From: Flavobacteria bacterium RIFCSPLOWO2_12_FULL_31_7
GTDB lineage: Bacteria; Bacteroidota; Bacteroidia; Flavobacteriales; Flavobacteriaceae
NCBI GenBank assembly: GCA_001800945.1
Contig: MGWJ01000045.1
Location: 1-13,726, forward strand
Direction: 5' to 3'
Length of the DNA: 13,726 nucleotides
The notes under the pieces are model-generated. The model ran no database searches. It was not told the DNA's origin and saw only the letters and a program-made list of their open reading frames with translations. Both the position numbers and the translations under genes were made by a program. Shown here in pieces: positions 7,287 to 13,547 of this stretch (position 1 is the first letter of the stretch; the number at the start of each line of letters is the position of its first letter).

Positions 7287-9452
7287 CTAAAGAATTAACA
7301 ATCCTGATTCTCTTAGTGTTTTCATCGGTTTACTGAACCAAAACAATTCGAAATCTTCAAAATTAATTTCAAAATCTTGCTTGATATCTTTTAGTAAAAC
7401 GCTTTTCATTGTTATTGTAGGAAGCGTAGTTGCTAACCAATTTGCAAGTTCTTTTTCGAGCGTAATTTCAACCGCATCGGATTTAAAATGAAACGTTAGT
7501 TTTGACATTTCCCAAGAATTACCTTTTTTCGATTTGGTAAAATGTTCAGTAATAGGCTGATTTCCGATCCAGATAATTTTAGCAGTAGGTTTTAATGAAA
7601 AATCAGAAGTATCAAAAATAGCTTTTTCGATAAAATCAGGTTGGATTTTTGTTTTTGGAATTTTAAAATCGAACCAATCTTGCAACTCATAATCAAAACA
7701 AATTCCATGCATATAATTGAACAACGATTTTTTCAGTCCGAAACTGAACTTATCATGATTAATTCCTGTTTTATCTTTAAATTGAATGTCGTTATTTGCG
7801 AAAGTAATTTCATTTTGTTGTGGAATTACACCAAATTCTTCGGGATTTAAACCAACTGGAGAATGTGCAGTCATCGCAAATTGATGCCAAAAACCGGATT
7901 GAATTACACCTAATTCTAACAATTGTCGCACCATTTCTAAACTATCTACCGTTTCTTGAATGGTTTGCGTAGGATAACCATACATTAAATACGCGTGAAC
8001 CATAATTCCGGCTTCTGTAAAATGATGTGTCACTTTCGCCACTTGCTCTACGGTTACTCCTTTTTTAATAAGAGCTAATAACCTATCAGAAGCAACTTCC
8101 AATCCGCCAGAAACAGCAATGCAACCAGAAGCTTTTAAGAGCAAACATAAATCTTGCGTAAAACTTTTTTCGAAGCGGATGTTGGTCCACCAAGTCACAA
8201 CAAGCTTTCGTTTTAGAATCTCTAAAGCCACTTCACGCATTAAAGCAGGCGGTGCAGCTTCATCTACAAAATGGAAACCTGTTTCGCCAGTTTGCAAAAT
8301 CATTTCTTCCATTCTGTCGACTAAAATTTTAGCCGCAATAGGTTCGTAAATTTTTATATAATCTAAAGACACGTCGCAAAACGTACATTTTCCCCAGTAA
8401 CAACCGTGCGCCATGGTAAGTTTATTCCAACGACCATCACTCCACAAGCTGTGCATCGGATTCGCGATTTCAATAACAGAAATATATTTATCTAACAATA
8501 AATCCGAATAATCTGGTGTTCCGACTTCAGCTTGTTTATAATCGGGTTTTGTGGTGTTATTTTTATAAACGACTTCGTTGTTTTCTAGGAAAAAAGTTCG
8601 CTTAAACTCATCAGAATTTGGATTTTGAATTTTAGAACATAAAAGTTCTACAGGTAATTCGCCATCATCAAGCGTAATAAAATCGAAAAACTCAAAAACT
8701 CTAGTATCTTTTAAACTGCGTAATTCGGTATTCGGAAAACCGCCGCCCATAGAAATCTTAATTTCAGGAAAGTTGGTTTTTATAAATTGAGCTGAACGAA
8801 AAGCGCTATATAAATTCCCTGGAAAAGGAACGGATATTAGAACTAGTTTTGGTTGTATTTCTTTAACTCTTTTTTCTAAAATTTTAAGTGTGATTTTATC
8901 AATATATGTAGTTTCGTTTTGTAATTCCGCATACAATTCATCAAACGAATTCGCACTTCTTCCCAATCGTTCTGCATAACGACTAAATCCGAAGTTTCCA
9001 TCGATACATTCCACAATGAAATCTGACAAATCTTCTAAATATAAAGTAGCTAAATGTTTGGCTTTGTCTTGCATTCCCATAGTTCCAAAAGCCCATTCCA
9101 TATCATCTAATTGATTGAAACGAAACGCTTCTGGTAAGAAATTTCCACTACAAACTTGTCGCGCTAATGTTGGATTATTTCCTTGTAAAAAAGCAATAAC
9201 AGCATCAATAGTATTGATATAATCGTTTTTCAAACTATAAATTCGCTGTAAATTTTCTGTGGTAAGTTTTGAGGTTTCTGCAGTTTGGAAAAGTTGTTGT
9301 AATCCTTTTTTTGAAAACAATTCTAAAATCACTTCGATACCTAAATCCATTTGAAAGGCAGAAATGTTTTTCGTATTTAAAAACCCTTTGATATAAGCCG
9401 TTGCAGGATAAGGCGTATTCAATTGTGTAAAAGGCGGCGTGATTAAGAGCAT
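7287..9452 (-). CDS. B12-binding-type radical SAM protein with C-x4-C-x2-C motif
   Basis: A 721-residue protein from the ATG at 9452 (730 if read from a TTG at 9479). Residue numbers here follow the longer frame. The N-terminal part has the Rossmann-like pattern of B12-binding radical SAM enzymes (LLITPPFTQLNTPYPATAYIKG at the start, then LVLISVPFPGN and SMGGGFPN near 212-249), but no D-x-H-x2-G cobalamin motif is visible. The radical SAM core begins with GCYWGKCTFCDVS (Cys360, Cys365, Cys368), followed by FVDEAAPP (404-411), SGGLEVASDRLLALIKKGVT and AYLMYGYPT (496-504). The C-terminal 550-730 is unassigned. The enzyme should bind a 4Fe-4S cluster and SAM; the substrate is unknown. The ATG start is preferred because a TAnnTTTG box covers the TTG codon. 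It is divergent from bshC. Confidence 0.85.
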   Translation of the reverse strand: MLLITPPFTQLNTPYPATAYIKGFLNTKNISAFQMDLGIEVILELFSKKGLQQLFQTAETSKLTTENLQRIYSLKNDYINTIDAVIAFLQGNNPTLARQVCSGNFLPEAFRFNQLDDMEWAFGTMGMQDKAKHLATLYLEDLSDFIVECIDGNFGFSRYAERLGRSANSFDELYAELQNETTYIDKITLKILEKRVKEIQPKLVLISVPFPGNLYSAFRSAQFIKTNFPEIKISMGGGFPNTELRSLKDTRVFEFFDFITLDDGELPVELLCSKIQNPNSDEFKRTFFLENNEVVYKNNTTKPDYKQAEVGTPDYSDLLLDKYISVIEIANPMHSLWSDGRWNKLTMAHGCYWGKCTFCDVSLDYIKIYEPIAAKILVDRMEEMILQTGETGFHFVDEAAPPALMREVALEILKRKLVVTWWTNIRFEKSFTQDLCLLLKASGCIAVSGGLEVASDRLLALIKKGVTVEQVAKVTHHFTEAGIMVHAYLMYGYPTQTIQETVDSLEMVRQLLELGVIQSGFWHQFAMTAHSPVGLNPEEFGVIPQQNEITFANNDIQFKDKTGINHDKFSFGLKKSLFNYMHGICFDYELQDWFDFKIPKTKIQPDFIEKAIFDTSDFSLKPTAKIIWIGNQPITEHFTKSKKGNSWEMSKLTFHFKSDAVEITLEKELANWLATTLPTITMKSVLLKDIKQDFEINFEDFELFWFSKPMKTLRESGLLIL

Positions 9453-9476
9453 ATTTTTCAAAGGAAAATGTTTTGA

Positions 9477-9484
9477 CAAAGATA
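9477..9484 (-). promoter_or_regulatory. Promoter -7 box of the radical SAM gene
   Basis: TATCTTTG on - fits the Bacteroidota -7 consensus TAnnTTTG. It would place transcription start near 9470, about 18 nt before the ATG at 9452, and makes the TTG at 9479 untranscribed. No good -33 TTG is seen at the expected distance. Confidence 0.5.
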
Positions 9485-9492
9485 AAAATTAA

Positions 9493-9521
9493 TTGTGGAT
9501 GGTGAAAAATGATTATTTTTG
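9493..9521 (+). promoter_or_regulatory. Promoter of bshC
   Basis: TTG at 9493-9495, an 18-nt spacer, then TATTTTTG at 9514-9521, matching the Bacteroidota TTG-N(17-23)-TAnnTTTG pattern. Transcription would start near 9528, only a few nucleotides before the ATG at 9533, so the message may be nearly leaderless. This argues against the in-frame ATG at 9509, which lies within the promoter. Confidence 0.6.
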
Positions 9522-9532
9522 TAAAAAAAATT

Positions 9533-11113
9533 ATGCCAACAGATTGTATTACGTATCAAAAATCAGGTTATTTCTCTAAACTAATTGTGGATTATTTAGA
9601 TGAAAAACCAGTAATACAATCACTCTACCATCGTTTTCCAACTTTAGAAAATTTTGCTACTCAAGTAGATGAAAAAGCAAAAAATTATAGTTTAGAAAAC
9701 CGATTCACTTTAGTTGAGGCTTTAAAAAACCAATATGTAAACTTTCCAGTTTCAGAAGCAACTCAAACAAACATTGAACTACTGAAATCTGAAAAAACCT
9801 TTACAATTACTACGGGTCATCAATTAAATTTATTTACAGGTCCGGCTTATTTTCTATACAAAATTGCTTCTACAATTAATTTATGTCAGCAATTAAAAGA
9901 AGCCTATTCTGAGTATAATTTCGTACCCGTTTATTGGATGGCAACTGAAGATCATGACTTTGAAGAAATCAATCATTTCAATTTAAAAGGTAAGAAAATC
10001 AAATGGGAAAGAGAAAGTTTCGGACCTGTTGGACGTTTATCCACGGAAGGGTTAAAAGAAGTATTTGAAGAATTCTCCAAAATCATTGGTGTTGGGGAAA
10101 CAGCAACTTATTTAAAAGAAGTTTTTAGAAAATCCTATTTAGAACATAATAATTTAGCAGATGCCACTCGTTTTTTAGCGAATGAATTATTTTCAGAAGA
10201 AGGTTTAGTGATCATTGATGGTGATGATAAGAATTTAAAAACGCTTTTCGCACCTTATATTAAAGAAGAATTACTTCATCAGAATTCATTTGTGCAAGTT
10301 TCAAAAACCTTACAACAATTAAAAGACTACACTGTACAAGTTAATCCGAGAGAAATCAATTTATTTTATATCGAAGATCATTTGCGTGAACGAATTATTT
10401 TTGAAAACAACACTTATAAAGTAAATAATACAGAAATTCAGTTTTCAGAAAGTGAAATTATAGATTTGGTTGAAAATTCACCGGAAAAGTTTAGTCCGAA
10501 TGTGATTTTAAGACCTTTATATCAAGAAGTAATTTTACCCAACTTGGCTTATATTGGCGGCGGTGGAGAAATTGCTTATTGGTTAGAATTGAAAAGCAAC
10601 TTTGAAGTTCAAAAAGTGACCTTTCCTATTATAATGTTACGAAATTCATTTGTGGTGGCAACTGAAAAACAAATCGGAAAAATGGAGAAACTTCAACTGA
10701 GTTGGTCGGATTTATTTTTATCTCAACAAGAATTGATTCATAAGAAGACTAAAGAAGTTTCTATTTTTAATATCGACTTTTCTGAACAGAAAGAAACCTT
10801 GCGCAAACAATTTGCTGAATTATTAAGAATCGCTGAGCAAACAGACAAATCTTTTATGGGTGCCGTTAAAGCACAAGAAGTAAAACAAATAAAAGGGTTA
10901 GAAAACCTAGAAAAACGCTTACTTAAAGCAGAAAAAAGAGTTCATATTGAAAAAATAAATCATATTATAGCACTTCAAAACCAATTATTTACAAATGGTA
11001 GTTTACAAGAGCGAAAAAATAACTTCAGTGAATTTTATTCGAAAAAATTCAAAAATGACGTCATTTTATTATCAAATCCATTAAATACCTATTTTAAAAT
11101 CATCAAAATTTAA
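9533..11113 (+). CDS. bshC: Putative cysteine ligase BshC (bacillithiol biosynthesis)
   Basis: A 526-residue cytosolic protein of the BshC/YllA family. BshC adds cysteine to glucosaminyl-malate in the last step of bacillithiol synthesis, after BshA and BshB. Family hallmarks are the N-terminal SGYFSKLIVDYL (11-22), TTGHQLNLFTGPAYFLYK (93-110), PVYWMATEDHDFEEINHF (132-149), a second-domain RPLYQEVILPNLAYIGGGGEIAYWLELK (327-354), and a helical coiled region at about 420-485. The length is typical of the family (about 530). The start at MPTDCITYQKSGYF is chosen because the longer frame begins inside the promoter and this N-terminus fits the family. Neither bshA nor bshB is nearby, and the divergent radical SAM gene gives no functional hint. 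Confidence 0.93.
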   Translation: MPTDCITYQKSGYFSKLIVDYLDEKPVIQSLYHRFPTLENFATQVDEKAKNYSLENRFTLVEALKNQYVNFPVSEATQTNIELLKSEKTFTITTGHQLNLFTGPAYFLYKIASTINLCQQLKEAYSEYNFVPVYWMATEDHDFEEINHFNLKGKKIKWERESFGPVGRLSTEGLKEVFEEFSKIIGVGETATYLKEVFRKSYLEHNNLADATRFLANELFSEEGLVIIDGDDKNLKTLFAPYIKEELLHQNSFVQVSKTLQQLKDYTVQVNPREINLFYIEDHLRERIIFENNTYKVNNTEIQFSESEIIDLVENSPEKFSPNVILRPLYQEVILPNLAYIGGGGEIAYWLELKSNFEVQKVTFPIIMLRNSFVVATEKQIGKMEKLQLSWSDLFLSQQELIHKKTKEVSIFNIDFSEQKETLRKQFAELLRIAEQTDKSFMGAVKAQEVKQIKGLENLEKRLLKAEKRVHIEKINHIIALQNQLFTNGSLQERKNNFSEFYSKKFKNDVILLSNPLNTYFKIIKI

Positions 11114-11203
11114 ACTATTCGCAATTTTTAACTAAAAAAACGCGTCTTAGTTTTTCAAAAAACTGCATTTCATCGAATTTAATGAAAATTCATCTGTTTT
11201 TTC

Positions 11204-11233
11204 TTGTTTTATTTTTGTCTAATTCTATATTTG
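11204..11233 (+). promoter_or_regulatory. Promoter of the SUMF1-fold gene
   Basis: TTG at 11204-11206, a 19-nt spacer, then TATATTTG at 11226-11233 fits TTG-N19-TAnnTTTG. Transcription would begin near 11240, leaving a leader of about 35 nt before the ATG at 11276. It excludes the in-frame TTG at 11204 as the translation start. Confidence 0.65.
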
Positions 11234-11275
11234 TCCCAGAAAAATGACCCAAATTTAACATTTAACCGAAAAAAG

Positions 11276-12100
11276 ATGAAAAAAATAACAATTTTACTAA
11301 CAACAACCCTACTAATTTCAATTTCTTTATTATCATTTACTACACTTCCCTTTTCTATGATTAAAGTAGAAGGCGGAACTTATTTTATGGGATCAAATGA
11401 TTCAGATGGAACTGCAGAAATTGATGAACAAAAAAAGCATGAAGTAACCATAAACTCTTTTGAAATTAGCAAATTTGAAGTAACAGTTTGGGAATGGAAA
11501 CAATATGCAAAAGCTAAAAAAATTAAAATGCCAAAAACCCCAAAATGGGGTTGGAATGATAAATTACCAATGAATAACATCACTTGGGAAGAATCGATTT
11601 CTTATTGTAATTGGTTAAGCAAAAAAGAAGGCTTAACTCAAGTTTACACGATGAACGGACCATTTTATGCTTGTAATTTTGCTGCAAATGGTTACCGATT
11701 ACCAACAGAAGCAGAATGGGAATATGCCGCTAAAGGTGGCAAATTATCTAAAGGATTTAAATATTCTGGAAGTAATACATTAGATGAAATTGCTTGGCAT
11801 AAAGGAAATAGTAATGGAGTTCCTCATGTAGTAGGTAGTAAATTACAAAACGAATTAGGCTTATATGACATGAGCGGAAACGTTTGGGAATGGTGTTGGG
11901 ATTGGTACAACAAAGATTACTATAAAATTGAAAATGGTAAAAACCCAAAAGGACCAGAAAGCGGAGAAAAAAAATGTGTTAGAGGTGGTTCTTGGGACAG
12001 TCAACCTAATTATGTGAGACCAGCCAACAGAATTTCTACTTCTCCAGAAAAAACTCACGAATTTTACGGTTTCCGTGTAGTAAGAACTGTTGTTCAATAA
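11276..12100 (+). CDS. Secreted SUMF1/FGE-fold protein lacking the catalytic cysteines
   Basis: A 274-residue protein with an N-terminal signal sequence (MKKITILLTTTLLISISLLS) and no lipobox Cys, so it is exported. The rest is one formylglycine-generating-enzyme-type domain: VEGGTYFMGSNDSDG (31-45), FEISKFEVTVWEWKQYA (62-78), PMNNITWEESISYCNWLS (98-115), GYRLPTEAEWEYAAKGG (139-155), GLYDMSGNVWEWCWDWY (195-211), CVRGGSWDS (234-242) and FYGFRVVRT (263-271). In SUMF1 the catalytic Cys pair follows the GGS motif; the aligned positions here are Ser242 and Val247. It is therefore unlikely to oxidise sulfatase cysteines. The same fold appears in gliding/secretion proteins GldJ and GldK and in C-type-lectin-like binding domains. 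A structural or binding role is inferred. No sulfatase gene is nearby. Confidence 0.85.
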   Translation: MKKITILLTTTLLISISLLSFTTLPFSMIKVEGGTYFMGSNDSDGTAEIDEQKKHEVTINSFEISKFEVTVWEWKQYAKAKKIKMPKTPKWGWNDKLPMNNITWEESISYCNWLSKKEGLTQVYTMNGPFYACNFAANGYRLPTEAEWEYAAKGGKLSKGFKYSGSNTLDEIAWHKGNSNGVPHVVGSKLQNELGLYDMSGNVWEWCWDWYNKDYYKIENGKNPKGPESGEKKCVRGGSWDSQPNYVRPANRISTSPEKTHEFYGFRVVRTVVQ

Positions 12101-12115
12101 TTTTCAATAAACCGC

Positions 12116-12145
12116 TTTGCAATAAAGAATTAAATACTACCTTTG
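12116..12145 (+). promoter_or_regulatory. Promoter of ndk
   Basis: TTTG at 12116-12119, an 18-nt spacer, then TACCTTTG at 12138-12145 is close to the ideal Bacteroidota TTTG/TAnnTTTG promoter. It lies 17 nt before the ndk ATG, so the leader is about 11 nt. ndk is thus likely transcribed on its own. Confidence 0.75.
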
Positions 12146-12162
12146 CAAAAAATTTAGGAAAA

Positions 12163-12582
12163 ATGGCTACAAATAGAACATTTACAATGATTAAGCCTGA
12201 TGGAGTTGAAAACGGACACATCGGTGGAATTTTAAACATGATTACTGAAGGTGGTTTCAGAATCGTTTCAATGAAATTAACTCAATTAACTGTTGCTGAC
12301 GCTCAGAAATTTTACGCAGTTCACTCAGAAAGACCTTTCTTTGGAGAATTAGTAGAATTCATGACTCGCGGACCAATCGTTGCAGCTATCTTAGAGAAAG
12401 AAAATGCTGTAGAAGATTTCAGAACTTTAATTGGTGCTACAAACCCTGCAGATGCTGCTGAAGGAACTATCCGTAAAAAATATGCAACTTCAATTGGAGA
12501 AAATGCAGTTCACGGTTCAGATTCTGATGAAAATGCTGCTATCGAAGGTGCTTTCCACTTTGCTGGAAGAGAGCAATTCTAA
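12163..12582 (+). CDS. ndk: Nucleoside diphosphate kinase
   Basis: A 139-residue enzyme, normal for the family, that moves the gamma phosphate between nucleoside di- and triphosphates through a phosphohistidine and balances the NTP and dNTP pools in the cytosol. Visible hallmarks are TFTMIKPDGVENGHIGGIL (6-24, with Lys11), FYAVHSERPFFGELVEFMTRGP (50-71), and the active-site NAVHGSDSDENAAIE (114-128) with phosphoacceptor His117. Codon choice is more uniform (frequent GCT, GGA, AAC and TTC) than in the neighbours, which suits a highly expressed gene. It has its own promoter 17 nt upstream and a strong terminator downstream. Confidence 0.98.
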   Translation: MATNRTFTMIKPDGVENGHIGGILNMITEGGFRIVSMKLTQLTVADAQKFYAVHSERPFFGELVEFMTRGPIVAAILEKENAVEDFRTLIGATNPADAAEGTIRKKYATSIGENAVHGSDSDENAAIEGAFHFAGREQF

Positions 12583-12586
12583 AAAG

Positions 12587-12618
12587 AGTATTCAGTGTTC
12601 AGTTTTTAGTGAGCAGTG
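12587..12618. repeat. Low-complexity CAGTGTTCAGT-type intergenic remnant
   Basis: The stretch between the ndk stop and the terminator contains TATTCAGTGTTCAG and TTTAGTGAGCAGTGA, an imperfect 8-10 nt periodic repeat of A/T-TTCAGT and GAGCAGT. Such text is common in flavobacterial spacers in my general knowledge. No coding potential is seen. Confidence 0.4.
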
Positions 12619-12629
12619 ATATAAATATT

Positions 12630-12661
12630 AAAAGGCGATTAGAAATTCTAATCGCCTTTTT
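12630..12661. terminator. Bidirectional intrinsic terminator between ndk and the DUF721 gene
   Basis: The stem GGCGATTAG (12634-12642)/CTAATCGCC (12648-12656) with a 5-nt loop is flanked by an A run on the left and a T run on the right. It can therefore stop transcription from ndk on + and from the convergent DUF721 unit on -. The A/T flanks extend the pairing to 13 bp. Confidence 0.9.
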
Positions 12662-12691
12662 TATTTCCTTTAACCCAAAACCCTTTACGTT

Positions 12692-12985
12692 TTACCTAAA
12701 GACTATTTCTTTTATCAAATCTTTGTCGAGTTCTTCATTTAGCATTTTTATAATTTTTGATTTTCCGTATTCTAATTCTTGTTTCACTACCGAAGAATTC
12801 AACTGCACATATAGGGTATTTCTTTTCAATTCAATTTGTTCGGTATAATTTTTAAAAGCTGGCCCCATCATTTTAAACCAGGTTTCTTTCACATTTATAA
12901 TATCTAAACCTGCTTCTAGCTTGCTAGATTTCATAAACTCTTTCATTACATCACCAACCGAAAAATCGTCATTAAATCTCTTCAT
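12692..12985 (-). CDS. DUF721 (DciA-like) protein
   Basis: A 97-residue protein with the DUF721 pattern: an N-terminal GDVMKEFMKSSKLEAGLDIINVKETWFKMMGPAF (10-43), where the W followed by a hydrophobic-G-P is the family signature, then a beta-rich second half with NTLYVQLNSSVVKQELEYGKSKIIKMLNEEL. DUF721 includes DciA, the helicase-loading partner of DnaB found in bacteria without DnaC, and in Bacteroidota a small stand-alone version is usual. A role in loading the replicative helicase is therefore possible, by family only. The start is placed at MKRFNDDFS because the upstream in-frame ATG lies within the preceding gene. It begins 1 nt after the lipoprotein stop codon, so the two are translated from one message. 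Confidence 0.85.
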   Translation of the reverse strand: MKRFNDDFSVGDVMKEFMKSSKLEAGLDIINVKETWFKMMGPAFKNYTEQIELKRNTLYVQLNSSVVKQELEYGKSKIIKMLNEELDKDLIKEIVFR

Positions 12986-12986
12986 T

Positions 12987-13409
12987 TTATTTTCTTTTAT
13001 CGTAAGGTACAAATTTCTTAAAGTGATAAACAATCTTGGCTTCGTTTTCTAAAACAAAACTTCCATCTGAAACCGAGAGTATTTTCTCTTCCCATTTGGT
13101 AAATTTCGAATTGGTTTTCAAATAATAACAATCCGCACTATCCACCACTCTAATCTTATCTTCCAAAGTTCCTTTCAAAAACGAACCATCTAATTGTGGT
13201 GCTACTTTTTGTCTAATTCCTTTATTTTCCTTTATAGAAATCAATTCAATAAACTCATTTACTTTATATTCTTTCTTATTTCCATCAGGAAATTCAACTT
13301 TTTCAATTTCCCAATAGCCATTTAACTTTGCAATATCTTCTTTTTTAGGTTTAGAAGTACATGAAATTAAAGCAGTTGCCAGTAATATTAAATAAAAATA
13401 GTGTTTCAT
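12987..13409 (-). CDS. Lipocalin-like lipoprotein
   Basis: A 140-residue protein with a lipoprotein signal peptide: MKHYFYLILLATALISC, lipobox LISC with Cys17 as the lipidation site, followed by TSKPKKED. The mature part opens with LNGYWEIEKVEFPDGNKKEYKVNEF (29-53), a pattern of small lipocalin-like domains, and continues as alternating beta strands to the end. It is expected at the cell envelope as a small beta-barrel; the ligand is unknown. It is the first gene of a two-gene unit with the DUF721 gene, 1 nt apart. The functional link between an envelope lipoprotein and a replication protein is not clear. A TAnnTTTG box lies 23 nt upstream. Confidence 0.8.
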   Translation of the reverse strand: MKHYFYLILLATALISCTSKPKKEDIAKLNGYWEIEKVEFPDGNKKEYKVNEFIELISIKENKGIRQKVAPQLDGSFLKGTLEDKIRVVDSADCYYLKTNSKFTKWEEKILSVSDGSFVLENEAKIVYHFKKFVPYDKRK

Positions 13410-13431
13410 TGTAGATAATTAATTTGAAACT

Positions 13432-13439
13432 CAAAGATA
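13432..13439 (-). promoter_or_regulatory. Promoter -7 box of the lipoprotein/DUF721 unit
   Basis: TATCTTTG on - matches TAnnTTTG and lies 23 nt before the lipoprotein ATG, placing transcription start near 13425. No clear TTG is found at -33. The terminator at 13462-13495 immediately upstream isolates this unit from the GIY-YIG gene. Confidence 0.5.
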
Positions 13440-13461
13440 CAAATCAGAATTAAATTAAAAT

Positions 13462-13495
13462 AAAAAAAGGAGAATTCATTTCTGAATTCTCCTTT
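13462..13495 (-). terminator. Intrinsic terminator after the GIY-YIG/partial-tRNA block
   Basis: The arms GGAGAATTCA (13469-13478) and TGAATTCTCC (13483-13492) pair perfectly over 10 bp with a 4-nt loop, extended by AAA/TTT to 13 bp. On - they are followed by seven T. The hairpin begins 1 nt after the last tRNA-like base, so a transcript of the GIY-YIG gene would carry the tRNA-like segment at its 3' end. Confidence 0.9.
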
Positions 13496-13496
13496 G

Positions 13497-13545
13497 TCGG
13501 GGTGGCAGAATTCGAACCTGCGGCCTTCCCGTCCGAACGGGACGC
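13497..13545 (-). pseudogene. Partial tRNA (3' part, proline-type), 5' part absent
   Basis: On -, the order is anticodon stem TCCCG/CGGGA, a 5-nt variable region, T stem GCAGG with T loop TTCGAAT and TCTGC, acceptor strand CACCCCG and discriminator A. This is the 3' two-thirds of a tRNA. The partner 5' acceptor strand and the D arm are missing: the sequence runs straight into the GIY-YIG stop codon. The anticodon loop TTCGGA has 6 nt instead of 7. Allowing one missing T, it would read CGG (Pro), and the acceptor and T arm also look like a proline tRNA. It cannot be a functional tRNA by itself. Confidence 0.8.
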
Positions 13546-13547
13546 AA

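Noticed and set aside
9509..9532. Upstream ATG of the bshC frame
   Set aside because: It overlaps the predicted -7 promoter box, and the BshC family N-terminus fits the ATG at 9533.
11130..11157. Possible terminator of bshC (AACTAA/TTAGTT stem and T run)
   Set aside because: Only a 6-bp, AT-rich stem with an 11-nt loop; too weak to call in such AT-rich DNA.
11204..11275. 24-codon upstream extension of the SUMF1-fold protein
   Set aside because: It starts at the -33 element of a good promoter and precedes a proper signal peptide that begins at 11276.
11861..12239. Several - strand open frames over the SUMF1-fold gene and ndk
   Set aside because: They are antisense shadows of two genes with clear family motifs on +.
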